A stretch of 64,000 nucleotides of DNA from a candidate division BRC1 bacterium HGW-BRC1-1 (GCA_002842095.1 PHCB01000009.1:9468-73467), one strand, 5' to 3'; counted from the first letter of the stretch, positions 27,712 to 37,043 are shown. Numbers and translations are program-made. Notes: generated by a model not told the origin, from the sequence alone.

Positions 27712-28180
27712 TCAAGGGAGACGGCGGGCGGTGGCCTCGAAGTGCATGGGGTCGGGGCGTGTGAAGCGTCCACCCCAGGCCCACCCTTCGGCCTCGAACA
27801 GGGCGACCACGGGCGGCGGCATAGCGGCAGCGGAAGCCGGGCAGCCCATGGGGTTGTGGTCGGGATCGAGGTCGATGGCGGCACCATAGGCGTGGAGGCT
27901 GAGGGACGTATGCGAGCCGCGAACGACGGCGAATGGCGGCGAGAATCCGGGCGAGAGACGGAGCGACAAAGCGGTGACATCGGATGACGCGCAGGGGCTG
28001 GTCGGGCTGCCAGGCAAGCACCATGGGAAAGGGCGGGGTGAGGAAAACGAGATGATCGGATTCCCAGCGAGCAAGGGCGGAGGGTGACGGGGTACCGTAA
28101 TATGTGTTGAGGGAGGAAGCCGAAGGCTGCGGCCATGGAGGCCCGGGGGCGGGGTCTGGAGTGAAGCCAAGTGTTTTCAT
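27712..28180 (-). pseudogene. Frameshifted M15-family (VanY-like) peptidase
   Basis: The remains of a zinc D,D-peptidase-like gene. From ATG 28180 the frame gives an intact N-terminal part: HLVFLTPPFPMVLAWQP, then VIRCHRFVAPSLARILAAI. Near 27918-27937 the homology jumps to another frame, giving the catalytic half: SLHAYGAAIDLDPDHNPMG (zinc ligands His and Asp) and GWAWGGRFTRPDPMHFEA (catalytic Asp-x-x-His). The 10-15 residues usually found between the two halves are also missing, so a deletion seems likely, not just a one-base error. Neither frame alone codes for a working enzyme. A sequencing or assembly error remains possible for the frame change but would not explain the missing residues. 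Confidence 0.7.
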
Positions 28181-28253
28181 GCGGACGCAGATAGCCCGCG
28201 CGCCGCGCCAACGACAATGGCCTTGGGTCACCTGAAAGGGCAGTGGGCCCGAA

Positions 28254-28289
28254 GAACGATGGGAAGAATGGGAAGGATGAGAAGAATGA
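28254..28289 (+). repeat. 9-bp GAAGAATGR tandem repeat, 4 copies
   Basis: Four consecutive 9-base units (GAACGATGG, GAAGAATGG, GAAGGATGA, GAAGAATGA) lie in the gap downstream of the roadblock gene. The period matches the ATGGAC family but the unit sequence differs. Confidence 0.7.
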
Positions 28290-28334
28290 AAATTTTGGAA
28301 TTGTGAGAAAACCGCAGACGCATGCTGCCTGCGG

Positions 28335-28802
28335 CTACTTTTCGAAAATCTGGTTCAGCTTCTGTTCGATGAAGCTTACGTTGTCGATGCGGCGGTCGGT
28401 GGTTTGTTCTTCGGTGAGGCTGTTGCGGGCGGCGTTGGCCAGTTCGCGCAGGGCCAGGCGCACTTCTTCCTCGGCGCCTTCATCGGCGTAATAGGCCAGA
28501 AGAAACAGCCGCTTGTCCACGTCGCAGAATTGGAGGTTGGAATTATTTTCGGGGATCCGCACGATGAACTCGGCGGCGCGACTGGCGCGGATCATGGTGG
28601 ACATGCTCTGGATGGTTCCCGCCGCAACGGCTCCCAATTCATCGGGATGCAGGGGCGGGTCGCCCGCCGAGGCCAGCACAAGGCCCGAGCGATCGATAAG
28701 CAAAATGGCCGACGCCCGGGTTTGGGCGAGGAGTAAACCAAGTTTGTTTTCCACCCGCTCGAGAATTGCCGGGTCTACATAAAGAATGCTGGTTCGCGAC
28801 AT
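28335..28802 (-). CDS. Roadblock/LC7-domain protein
   Basis: 155 residues with a roadblock fold at about 12-110: ILERVENKLGLLLAQTRASA, ILLIDRSGLVLASAGDP, LGAVAAGTIQSM and LQFCDVDKRLFLLAYY. Such proteins (for example MglB) act as GTPase activators or scaffolds for Ras-like GTPases in cell polarity. The gene lies directly after an MglA-type GTPase gene, 22 bases away, which is the classical pairing. Roughly the last 35 residues are charged and helical and may bind a partner. Confidence 0.85.
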   Translation of the reverse strand: MSRTSILYVDPAILERVENKLGLLLAQTRASAILLIDRSGLVLASAGDPPLHPDELGAVAAGTIQSMSTMIRASRAAEFIVRIPENNSNLQFCDVDKRLFLLAYYADEGAEEEVRLALRELANAARNSLTEEQTTDRRIDNVSFIEQKLNQIFEK

Positions 28803-28824
28803 ATTGGTTAGGTCCCCCTGACCT

Positions 28825-29424
28825 TCAGGCTTTCACCGGGATGTCCGTTGTGAGACGCCCGACGACTTGTCCGCAAATGGCTTTAAAGGTCTCGACGACA
28901 CCAATGGAATCGATGGCGACGGATTCAAAATGAGGGACGCCTTTGTCGTTGAGGGCGGCTAGCATCTCGTTCACGGACAGGGTGGACGGAAGATCACGTT
29001 TGTTGAGCTGGATCACGAGAGGCATGCTCTGGTAATCGTAACCATGTTCGATAAGGAGCGCCTTCAGATCGGCCAGGCTGGCGATGTTTTCGTCCATGCG
29101 GCTGGCGTCGCTGTCGGCGACGAACACGATACCGTCAACGCCCTGCAGAACCATCTTGCGCGTGGCTTTATAATAGTCCTGACCAGGCACCGCATAAACC
29201 AGAAATCGAGCGCGCATGCCGCAAATCTGGGCGAGGTCGAGTGAAAAATAATCGAAGAAGAGCGTTCGGTCATCGTTGGTGTCGATGATCTGAAGCTCGC
29301 TCTTATGGGGAGACGGCAGGGCCGAGTAAATGGCCTTGATGTTAGTAGTCTTGCCGCCAAGGCTTGGTCCGCAATAAACAATTTTGCAGTTCACTTCCCG
29401 CGCCCGGTAATTAATAATCGGCAT
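28825..29424 (-). CDS. mglA: MglA-like Ras-type GTPase
   Basis: Small GTPase that marks the active cell pole in gliding and twitching bacteria, 199 residues. G1 is CGPSLGGKTTN, the switch region is DTNDDRTLFFDYFSLDLAQI (the MglA group has this DRTLFFDF-like motif), G3 is the atypical VPGQ, and G4 is NKRD. Together with the roadblock gene 22 bases downstream it forms a polarity module; the PilT-like ATPase at 1158 is a plausible end-point through type IV pili. A GGGGAG lies 13 bases upstream of the ATG, a little far. Confidence 0.93.
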   Translation of the reverse strand: MPIINYRAREVNCKIVYCGPSLGGKTTNIKAIYSALPSPHKSELQIIDTNDDRTLFFDYFSLDLAQICGMRARFLVYAVPGQDYYKATRKMVLQGVDGIVFVADSDASRMDENIASLADLKALLIEHGYDYQSMPLVIQLNKRDLPSTLSVNEMLAALNDKGVPHFESVAIDSIGVVETFKAICGQVVGRLTTDIPVKA

Positions 29425-29533
29425 TTTGGATTAGTGTCTCCCCAGAACTCAATAAAGCTAATCAGATGAAATGTGCGGTGGTTGTTTGGTGATGTCAAAA
29501 TGAAATCTTTACGCAACGCGGAGACAGTTTGCC

Positions 29534-31024
29534 TTGAGAAGTGATGGAAACGGCGAGGGTTTGAACGGCGCTGACGTGGCAGCGGTGATGGAACGGCTGC
29601 GACTTGCGCTGGCAGAGGTGCGCACTCCCGCCCGCGAAGAATTGGGACGTATCCACACGGCGGCGCTGGACCTGCAAGTCGCTCGATTAACCGAAATGGT
29701 GAACGCGCAAACCGCGGCCAACGAGACGTTGTCGGATCTGGTGGCCTGGCAGGCGTCCGACATTGAAGCCCTGGCGATGTTGGCCGAGCCACCGGGAAAC
29801 CGCCGCCCATGGTGGAGCCCCAAGCGCTGGTGGACGACGTTATACAAGGCGGGATGGGGTAGGCAAACAGCGTTCAACGAAGCTCTGCTGGCTCGTCTGG
29901 AAAATGATCGCGTTCGCACGGATCGCGTAATGACGCTGGCAACCCAACTGCTGGGCAGCACAAACGCGCTGGTAACAGAGTCGGCCGCCCGGGCCGGAGC
30001 GGGGGATCTTGAAACAGCGCAGGTGATGGCGCGGTTGGAAGTGCTGGCCGAACGCATGGCCGCTGCCGCGCGGGCCTCAGCGTGGAATGACGCGCAAGGA
30101 TTGAAACAGTCTCATCCATCCGACGCTGTCGAAGAAGCGACGCTGGCGGTGCGCGAGGAACTTGAAGCGCAGTTGGAAAAATTGCGCGGTGTGGTTGAAC
30201 TTCAAATCACCGCCTTGATGGACCGCGTGCGCGCTGCCGAGACCGACCACCAGTGGGTGGCGCAATGGTTACGCACGGCCCCGCAAGCGGCACCTGTCAC
30301 CCCTGAGCGGCCCGACGGAGTGGAACCTCAGGAGTTCGATTTCCTCGCCTTCGAAGGCTTGACGCGCGGCAGCGAAGCGAACATCGCCGCCGAGCAAAAG
30401 CGTTATGTGGAACTGTTCCGCGAGGCACCCGGCGAGGTGCTGGATGGCGGCTGTGGGCGGGGTGAGTTTCTGGAGCTTCTGCGCGATGCGAACGTGACGG
30501 CGCGCGGCCTCGACACCGACACCCAGATGGTGGCACATTGCCGCGCCAAGGGGCTGGCGGTTGAGGAGGGCGAAGTGTTTTCGCATCTGGCTTCGCTCGA
30601 CAATGGTTCGCTGGGCGGAGTTTTCCTCGGACAGGTGGTGGAGCATCTGCCACCCGATGTGCTGGCTGCCCTGTGCCCGCTGGTGTTTCGCAAGCTTGCG
30701 CCCGGGGGAATTTTCGTCGCCGAGACGGTGAACCCCATGTGCCTGACCACGTTCTCGGGGGCGTTTTACGCCGACCCAACCCACGTGAAACCGATCCATC
30801 CGAAGGCGCTGGAATACTATCTTTGCGCGGCAGGTTTCACGACGCCTGAGTTGATCCTTGGTGCTGCTGTGGCCGAGCAGGACAAGCTGGCTCTGCTGAA
30901 GGAATCTGAACCCATTGATCCGGTCCTGAAGGAACTGGTGCTGGCGGCCAACGCCAACTTTACGCGTCTGAACGTGCTGCTCTATTCCCACGGCAACTAC
31001 GCGCTGGCGGCCCGCAAACCATGA
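29534..31024 (+). CDS. Coiled-coil plus SAM methyltransferase protein
   Basis: 496 residues. The first 270 are mostly helical and coiled-coil-like (MERLRLALAEVRTPAREELG, IHTAALDLQVARL and two later helical blocks). From about 290 to 430 there is a class I methyltransferase: motif I VLDGGCGRGEFLELL, acidic motif II GLDTD, then QVVEHLPPDV and KLAPGGIFVAETVNP. This layout is shared by O-antigen and capsule chain-end methyltransferases whose coiled coil measures chain length. The start is TTG 29534 with GGAG 10 bases upstream; the next ATG is 29588. The 4-base ATGA overlap with the glycosyltransferase gene supports joint work on a surface polysaccharide. Confidence 0.8.
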   Translation: MRSDGNGEGLNGADVAAVMERLRLALAEVRTPAREELGRIHTAALDLQVARLTEMVNAQTAANETLSDLVAWQASDIEALAMLAEPPGNRRPWWSPKRWWTTLYKAGWGRQTAFNEALLARLENDRVRTDRVMTLATQLLGSTNALVTESAARAGAGDLETAQVMARLEVLAERMAAAARASAWNDAQGLKQSHPSDAVEEATLAVREELEAQLEKLRGVVELQITALMDRVRAAETDHQWVAQWLRTAPQAAPVTPERPDGVEPQEFDFLAFEGLTRGSEANIAAEQKRYVELFREAPGEVLDGGCGRGEFLELLRDANVTARGLDTDTQMVAHCRAKGLAVEEGEVFSHLASLDNGSLGGVFLGQVVEHLPPDVLAALCPLVFRKLAPGGIFVAETVNPMCLTTFSGAFYADPTHVKPIHPKALEYYLCAAGFTTPELILGAAVAEQDKLALLKESEPIDPVLKELVLAANANFTRLNVLLYSHGNYALAARKP

Positions 31025-32238
31025 CGAAAACCATCGCCCTGGTGACGCCCTGGTTCGGCAACACAAACGGCGGCGCGGAGGTTTTTTGCGGCGGTCTGGC
31101 GCGGGCACTGTCCGCCGCCGGGTTCAACGTGGAAGTGTGGACCACCTGCTGCCGCGATCCGTTTCACGACTGGGGCACCAACCATCTGCCCGAGGGAGAG
31201 AGCGAGGCAAACGGGGTGCGCGTGCGGCGGTTTCCAGTCGGCCCGCGCAACGCTGATTTGTACGCCCATTTGTACGGCGTCGTGGCCAACGGTGGCGGCC
31301 TCGCGGCGGCACAGGAAGACGAACTGCTGACCAACAGCATCAACAGTCCGGCGCTGGTAGCGTACATCCGCTCGCAACGCGATTCGGCGCGGTGCTTCTT
31401 TCTGCCTTACATGTACGGCACCACGGTGAACGGCCTGCGGGCCGCCGACCCGGCCAATCGCTTCCTCATCCCCTGCCTGCACAACGAGCCGTTCGCTTAT
31501 CTGGAGATCATGCAGCGCACCTTCGAGCGTGCCACGGGTTGTCTTTTTCTCAGCACCCCGGAGCGCGATTTCGCATCGGCACTTTACGACCTTTCCCACA
31601 AACCGACCGCACTGCTGGGGGGCGGACTGTCACCTGATGTGTTGGGCGACGCCGCGCGTTTTCGCCAGCGCACGGGCATCACCGGAAAGTTTGTGCTGAG
31701 CGTGGGCCGCAAAGTGCCGGGCAAGGGCGCCGATATTTTGCTCAACCATTTCGGCGATTACCTCGCCCTGAACCCACGCGAGGAAGTGAATCTGGTGATG
31801 GTGGGCAGCGGCGATTTGGACGTGCCCGCCGACCTGCGCGAACGGGTATTGAGCGTGAACCCGCAGAGCAGTCAGGATGTGTACGACGCCATGGCGGCAT
31901 GCGAATTTCTCATCCACCCGAGCCTTTACGAGAGCTTCTCGCTGGTGATGATGGAAGCCTGGATGAACGGCAGGGCCGTGCTGGTGAACGGCGAGTGCGA
32001 GGTGACTCAGTCGCACGTAGTGCGGTCCAACGGTGGCCTTTATTTCTCCAGCCTGGGCGAATTCTGCGAGGCGATGCACCTGCTGCGCACGCGCCCGACG
32101 ATGCGCGGTGCCATGGCGCGCGCCGGCAGGGCCTATGTGGAAGCCAACTGGTTGTGGCCCCACACGGTGGGACGCTTCGCGCGGTTCATCGCCGAGATGG
32201 ACCGCAAGTCAGAGGCCGCCGCGACCGCTAAAAGCTGA
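31021..32238 (+). CDS. Glycosyltransferase, GT4-like
   Basis: 405 residues with a GT-B fold. N-terminal acceptor domain: LVTPWFGNTNGGAEVFCGGL; C-terminal donor domain: FVLSVGRKVPGKGADILLNH, then HPSLYESFSLVMMEAW, carrying the E-x7-E motif, and CEVTQSHVV. It transfers a sugar from a nucleotide donor to a growing glycan; the sugar is unknown. It is translationally coupled to the methyltransferase gene before it. The 3' end overlaps the stop of the convergent NlpC/P60 gene by 11 bases (32228-32238), so neither gene can have an intergenic terminator there. Confidence 0.88.
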   Translation: MTKTIALVTPWFGNTNGGAEVFCGGLARALSAAGFNVEVWTTCCRDPFHDWGTNHLPEGESEANGVRVRRFPVGPRNADLYAHLYGVVANGGGLAAAQEDELLTNSINSPALVAYIRSQRDSARCFFLPYMYGTTVNGLRAADPANRFLIPCLHNEPFAYLEIMQRTFERATGCLFLSTPERDFASALYDLSHKPTALLGGGLSPDVLGDAARFRQRTGITGKFVLSVGRKVPGKGADILLNHFGDYLALNPREEVNLVMVGSGDLDVPADLRERVLSVNPQSSQDVYDAMAACEFLIHPSLYESFSLVMMEAWMNGRAVLVNGECEVTQSHVVRSNGGLYFSSLGEFCEAMHLLRTRPTMRGAMARAGRAYVEANWLWPHTVGRFARFIAEMDRKSEAAATAKS

Positions 32239-33550
32239 CCCGCCGCGCAAAAAGCGTGCGCTCGATAAGCGGTTCCGTGGTTCCTTTTTCCGCCGTTAAA
32301 AGCTGGCCGATGTGCACACCGCTGGCGTTGTTGCTGTGCATGACCCGGTCGCCTCCCAGCGAAATTCCGACATGGCTGATCTTGCCGCGCTCGTTGAGGA
32401 AGAAAATGAGATCGCCGGGTTGCGCCAGCCGGGCCACGTCCTCGCCCTCGGCCACGAGGTTGCCCACGATGGACTGTTGCTCGGCGTCGCGCGGCAGGAA
32501 AATTCCGCGCGACTTGAAGATGAACTGTGTGAAGCCAGAGCAATCAATGCCATGCTCGGTGGTGCCGCCCCACTCGTAGCCGGTCTGCATCAACGGCGAT
32601 GCCATGGCGATGATGTCGGCGGGCTCCAGCGTGGCTGCCCGGGCGCGCGCCACGGTGGCATCGGCGGGGATGGCGATGGACTTGCCCTGGAAGTTGACGC
32701 TCCAGCCGTCACCCGCACGACGCAACCACGCGCCCAGAGGCACCGTGAGGCCGACGTCGGAATCCGCCAGCGCCACATGGATGGGTTTCATCAACATGGC
32801 GTCGGCTTCGAAGGTGTTCCCGATGGGGTGCAGGTCGTCGGAGGAAACGAAACCCACGTAGCCTTCCGGCGACTGGCCCAGAAACCATCCCTGCTCGAGG
32901 GGCGCGGTGCTGGCAGGGTTGCGCCGGGTGGAGCGGGCCGCGAGGCCGTCAAGATCAGACGGACGGGCCGCGCGCAGGAGGCGCACCCAACCGCCGAGGG
33001 GGACGCTGTTCATCTGCTCGGAAGCATGGCGCGGGAAGCGGCGCAGCGATGCGGCGGAAGTCGTGGCTTCGCCGTAAGGCATGGTGTCGGATGGAAGTTG
33101 CGGCAGCACGACGATGGCATTGCGTGCCACGTTGAAGCCGAGACCGGTCATCGTCGATTCGATCCCCGAGCTGTAACGGGGCACAAGAACATCGCCCGTG
33201 AGCATGACGGTGCCCGTGGTGCCCGGCTGATGCTCGGCGCGCACGTCGCACACCGTGTAGCGCGGGTCGTATACGTTCGCCTCGATGTAACGAGCAATGT
33301 AATCGGAGAGGCGTTCGACCGAAGGCTTGCCGGTCGGCTCGATACGCGACAGATATCCCGCCGAGGCCCGACGCATACGCTCTGCCGGCGGGAGACGGTG
33401 AAAGCCCGCGTCGAACAATTCCACACTAACCGTGCTCTCGGCATCCGCTGGGGTGGCGTCTGCGGCCTGCGCAGCGAAAGAATTTGAATTGAACAATCCC
33501 AAAAAGATGACAGCAAATCCAGCCACAACAACTTGCTTGTTAGATAACAA
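32228..33550 (-). CDS. Exported NlpC/P60 cysteine peptidase
   Basis: Cell-wall endopeptidase, 440 residues. A signal peptide (GFAVIFLGLFNSNSFAAQA) is followed by about 150 residues of unknown fold, then a region of SH3-like strands (about 165-300), and the NlpC/P60 domain at about 310-430. The catalytic Cys is in TEHGIDCSGFTQFIF, the His in KISHVGISLGG, and the third polar residue in VMHSNN. It cleaves stem peptides of peptidoglycan. TTG 33550 is the start; AAGGGAAA lies about 7 bases before. It overlaps the glycosyltransferase 3' end by 11 bases and follows the DUF2339 gene on the same strand. Confidence 0.88.
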   Translation of the reverse strand: MLSNKQVVVAGFAVIFLGLFNSNSFAAQAADATPADAESTVSVELFDAGFHRLPPAERMRRASAGYLSRIEPTGKPSVERLSDYIARYIEANVYDPRYTVCDVRAEHQPGTTGTVMLTGDVLVPRYSSGIESTMTGLGFNVARNAIVVLPQLPSDTMPYGEATTSAASLRRFPRHASEQMNSVPLGGWVRLLRAARPSDLDGLAARSTRRNPASTAPLEQGWFLGQSPEGYVGFVSSDDLHPIGNTFEADAMLMKPIHVALADSDVGLTVPLGAWLRRAGDGWSVNFQGKSIAIPADATVARARAATLEPADIIAMASPLMQTGYEWGGTTEHGIDCSGFTQFIFKSRGIFLPRDAEQQSIVGNLVAEGEDVARLAQPGDLIFFLNERGKISHVGISLGGDRVMHSNNASGVHIGQLLTAEKGTTEPLIERTLFARRVSF

Positions 33551-33611
33551 TATAGTTTCCCTTAACTTAAACCAGTAATGGCACTATTTGCATAGACGCC
33601 ATTTCTTTGGC

Positions 33612-33650
33612 AATTCTTTGCGCCGTCGCGTCTTTGCGTCAGGCTTTAGC
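33612..33650 (-). repeat. GCAAAGAC-family repeat at the DUF2339 gene stop
   Basis: The minus strand reads ACGCAAAGACGCGACGGCGCAAAGAA directly after, and just into, the DUF2339 stop codon (33639). It runs in the same direction as that gene. Confidence 0.75.
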
Positions 33651-36074
33651 CTCTTCGTTTTCCGGGTCGGTTCCCTCTGCCTCGATCGTCACCGCGAACC
33701 GGTTGTAGAGGAAGCCCGCCACCATCAGGAAAGCACCGGTGCCGAGGAACGATACGATTCGGTAGGCGGTTTCAAGGCGCGCGGTATCGACCAGCAATAC
33801 TTTTGCGATTGTCACGCCGAACAGCGCAAACCCCAGCCAGCGACGCAGGGGGCTGCGAGTCACGATGCCCGCCCAGATGAGTCCGGCGGCATAGATTGCC
33901 CACACAGCCGACACCACTCCCACGCCCAGCCGCCATCCACCGCCGCCCCCGACCCAGACATCCGACCATCGGATTAACTCGGCAGCGAGGAGCAGCACCA
34001 GAGCGATGTGCCCGACCGACTCGACCGTCTGGCGCAGATTGCGGGGCGTGCCCGAGCCCTTCATCAACCACGAGAGGAAGAACAACGCCGCGGGAAAAGC
34101 CAAACGGGGAAGGCTGATCCAGTTGAGTATGAAGCGCTGTGTGGCCCAATGCTGCTCGGAGTAACCAAAAGCTATAATGAAGTTGAAAAAGAGTGCCACC
34201 ACGCCCGCCGCCAAAGGCAACAAAACCAGATTCCCACCCAACCGGCTGTTTCTGCGCAACGCCACGGCCGATATCATTACAATGAGACTCCACATCAGTA
34301 TTACCGAACTGAACATGGGTGTCTGAACATGCGCCACTTCGATGCGCAGAATCTTCCAATAGGCCATAATTTCGGCCGTGAAAGCGTGACCCAGAATGGC
34401 AAACGCCAAAGCCGCTGTGAGTTCGATCAGACCGCTTTCATCTTTATGCAGGAGCTGGCGTTTCCGTTGCAACACGGTGGCGCCGGCGACCGCCGATAGA
34501 CCCACCACCATCCACGAAGTGAAGGCGATGTTTATCACCGGGCGGAACGCTTTAACGTGCATGGGCAGGCGATAGACCAGACCACCCCCCGCCAGACACA
34601 GCGCAAGCAAGCCCATGACACGCATCGTTCTGCTTGTAAAGATCAGCCCCACAGACAACAACAGCAAACCCTCCAGCGCCCAGACAATGGGGATCGCGTA
34701 AAGGTCCAGATGCAGCGGCACAGAATACGTGGCCAGTGCTATGGCGATAACAAGCAGTGCCTTCGCCGTGTTGGTTTCCATGCCCCGCCGCGCCACCCAC
34801 ACGCCAAACATCACCGCCACCAAACCAGCCTGCGCCAGAGCGATCCAGCCCAGCCAATGGGGGTGCCACATATAAAGCGTGTAATGCGCCATGCTGATGA
34901 AAAAAATACAGCTGGCCACAACGATTTGAATGCTCAGACGGCTCTCGCCCTCGCGCCGCACCAGTTGATTGAGCAGGGGAATGACCAGATACAACCCGCA
35001 GAGGAGCGACAGGTATCCGAGAGTGTGAAGCAGACGATCGTTCTCGAGGGGTGGCTTCCCAAAATGCGAATACCACGTGAGATAAACCACCACGGTGCCG
35101 ACAAACGACAGCACCTCCAGCGGCGGCCACGATCTCTTCCACGAGGCGGCCAGCGCCGTGAGATTGATTATCGTGAGATAAAGAAAAAACGCATGGGGCC
35201 GATACTCGGGTTCCATCAAAAGAACGGGACTGAGGAAGCCGCCCACGACCGCGAGGATGGCGATGGGCTGGGCATTGCGCGCCACGGCTGAAACCACGGC
35301 CATCACCACCACGCCCAACGCCAGCACCAGACCGATCGAGGACGGAATGAAATTGTGCACCTGCGTGGCGAAATAAATGCAGGTAAACAGGATGGCATAA
35401 CCAACGCCCGCCGTCGCCTGAAAAACCACGGTCAGTCCGCGGCGCAATGATCTCTCGGAAAAGAGGAGGGCCGCCACGCCGGCGATGATGCCTCCCACCA
35501 GTCGCTGCTTGGGGCCGATGATACTGTTGTCATACGCAAATTTCATAAGCAACGCCATGCCGATGATCAGCATCACAGCGCCCGCCCAATTGAGCCAGCG
35601 CGTGCCGACCATCATCTCGGTGGTCATCGAGGACAACGAAGGCCGGGAAGAAGGGACGGGCGGATTGATGCCTATCTTGGTTTTCAACGAATCCAGGGGC
35701 GAGGAAAGTGCGGGCAACTGCCATTCGCCCTGGGGAGCGGCGGGCGCAGCGGTGGGTTCCGATGGTGATTCAGAAGATGTGACCGATGGAGTGATCGGCG
35801 GGGGCGACGTGATGGTTTCACCGACAGAGGCCTCGTCCAGTTGCGGTGGTTGCGCAGTGACCGTCATCTCGCGCGGAGCGTCCACAAATACAGACTTGGG
35901 TGCGCCATTTGGAGTTTCTGCTGAACCCTGCCACACCTGATTCTGCAACAATTGAACCCGGGATTCGAGACTCTTAATCTGGTCGCGCAGACTATGGGAC
36001 CGGATGAAAGCAACCAGCGCCAGAATGGGTGTGGTAATGAGGATCAACACCGCCACCAAGATTAAAAGTTCCAT
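33639..36074 (-). CDS. DUF2339 polytopic membrane protein
   Basis: 811 residues. It starts with a membrane helix and a short coiled coil (IRSHSLRDQIKSLESRVQLL), then a 110-residue Pro/Ser-rich segment, then about 20 membrane helices of the DUF2339 family. The family hallmarks WLNWAGAVMLIIGMALLMKF and FKSERSLRRGL-like FSERSLRRGLTVVF are present. Molecular function is unknown; these proteins are common in envelopes of several phyla. It is followed 88 bases later by the NlpC/P60 gene, with a repeat in the gap and overlapping the stop codon. tRNA-Ala is divergent upstream. Confidence 0.85.
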   Translation of the reverse strand: MELLILVAVLILITTPILALVAFIRSHSLRDQIKSLESRVQLLQNQVWQGSAETPNGAPKSVFVDAPREMTVTAQPPQLDEASVGETITSPPPITPSVTSSESPSEPTAAPAAPQGEWQLPALSSPLDSLKTKIGINPPVPSSRPSLSSMTTEMMVGTRWLNWAGAVMLIIGMALLMKFAYDNSIIGPKQRLVGGIIAGVAALLFSERSLRRGLTVVFQATAGVGYAILFTCIYFATQVHNFIPSSIGLVLALGVVVMAVVSAVARNAQPIAILAVVGGFLSPVLLMEPEYRPHAFFLYLTIINLTALAASWKRSWPPLEVLSFVGTVVVYLTWYSHFGKPPLENDRLLHTLGYLSLLCGLYLVIPLLNQLVRREGESRLSIQIVVASCIFFISMAHYTLYMWHPHWLGWIALAQAGLVAVMFGVWVARRGMETNTAKALLVIAIALATYSVPLHLDLYAIPIVWALEGLLLLSVGLIFTSRTMRVMGLLALCLAGGGLVYRLPMHVKAFRPVINIAFTSWMVVGLSAVAGATVLQRKRQLLHKDESGLIELTAALAFAILGHAFTAEIMAYWKILRIEVAHVQTPMFSSVILMWSLIVMISAVALRRNSRLGGNLVLLPLAAGVVALFFNFIIAFGYSEQHWATQRFILNWISLPRLAFPAALFFLSWLMKGSGTPRNLRQTVESVGHIALVLLLAAELIRWSDVWVGGGGGWRLGVGVVSAVWAIYAAGLIWAGIVTRSPLRRWLGFALFGVTIAKVLLVDTARLETAYRIVSFLGTGAFLMVAGFLYNRFAVTIEAEGTDPENEEAKA

Positions 36075-36274
36075 GGATCACCTGCTCCGATTTTGACTGG
36101 AGGTGTCGCGAACCACCGCGATGATTCACCGGAGTGCATCATCGCAAAAAAAGACAATCAATAAAGGATTACGCCCGCCGCCCCCGCAGGCAGGATGAAG
36201 CAACCCGCCAAAGAATTTCCCCCGCACAACGAAGTAAACACCGTGTGCGGCACCCCCACACGCCGCGCATTGAT

Positions 36275-36350
36275 GGGGCGGTAGCTCAGCTGGGAGAGCA
36301 TCGGCTTTGCAAGCCGAGGGTCAGGGGTTCGATCCCCCTCCGCTCCACCA
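36275..36350 (+). tRNA. tRNA-Ala (anticodon TGC)
   Basis: A 76-base cloverleaf with acceptor arms GGGGCGG and CCGCTCC, D-arm AGCTCAGCTGGGAGAGCA, anticodon stem CGGCT/AGCCG around TTTGCAA with anticodon TGC, T-arm GGGGTTCGATCCCC, and encoded CCA. The third acceptor pair is G3-U70, the alanine identity element. A T-rich run follows at once and may end transcription. Confidence 0.98.
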
Positions 36351-36690
36351 TTTTTTTCCTCTCAACAAAGGTTTCTACTTAAGAAACGGGTTGGTGTCTG
36401 GCAATTCACTCCGTGTCAGGATCGTTTGACTATCCCTATATCAACCAGCTTTCCAGATTTGTTGGGCCTGTTGAACTTTAATGTTTCCGCAACGGGATGC
36501 GTTCTGTTGACGGTTTTTTTATGCGCAAGTCGGGGGTAACGGGCTGCAGTTGGAGGTGAAGGGATACATGCAAGGCGTCCAATGTTGACAACCAATAATC
36601 CATGCAAACATCCTGCCCGAAGCTGCGGTGGATTCTTCAGCAGTCCCTTTTCCTCTCCAGGTCGGCACCTCGCCCCACTTTTTCGTCGAA

Positions 36691-36730
36691 TTGCAACTGG
36701 AGTGCGACCGGTGTGCAACCGGTGTGCAAG
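36691..36730 (+). repeat. 11-bp GTGCAACCGGT repeat, about 3.5 units
   Basis: Successive 11-base units TTGCAACTGGA, GTGCGACCGGT, GTGCAACCGGT and a partial GTGCAAGCCCC. The related array at 53467 has nearly identical units. The period is one helical turn. Confidence 0.75.
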
Positions 36731-36984
36731 CCCCCAAAACACCCGCCCTGATATTGCATTCCTCCGTGTCTTTGCGGGAAACCTTTCCTGCTCTGCGGGA
36801 TGAAAATGAAAGGCAATTAGCGCCCGCACTCAAAAAAGACTCGCTTCCCTATCCGAAAATAATTAATCGCAAGGTTGAAATCATAAGGGAGAAGAGGCGT
36901 TCTTTCGAAGAGACCTTTTGGTTTCAGTGAACGCATTGTGGTGACGGGCGGGGACTCCCGTCCTCCTTTAAACACATCGGCGGC

Positions 36985-37029
36985 GTCTATAGTGTCCATG
37001 CCGTCCATAATGTCCATCTCGTCCATTAC
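36985..37029 (-). repeat. 9-bp ATGGAC repeat, 5 copies
   Basis: Five consecutive 9-base units beginning GTCTAT or GTCCAT on the plus strand, starting 14 bases after the stop codon of the ROK-type regulator gene and read ATGGAC in the same direction as that gene. Confidence 0.9.
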
Positions 37030-37043
37030 CGCCACCCGCCCCC

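Larger units (their letters stand above)
36351..37043. other. Long gene-poor gap after tRNA-Ala
   Basis: 693 bases with no convincing gene; the short open frames on both strands have no recognisable product and poor ribosome sites. The region holds an 11-bp repeat array (36691-36730) and a 9-bp array (36985-37029). Confidence 0.6.

Noticed and set aside
36416-36829. Short frames in the gap after tRNA-Ala
   Set aside because: No ribosome site, biased composition, and the repeat array lies inside them.
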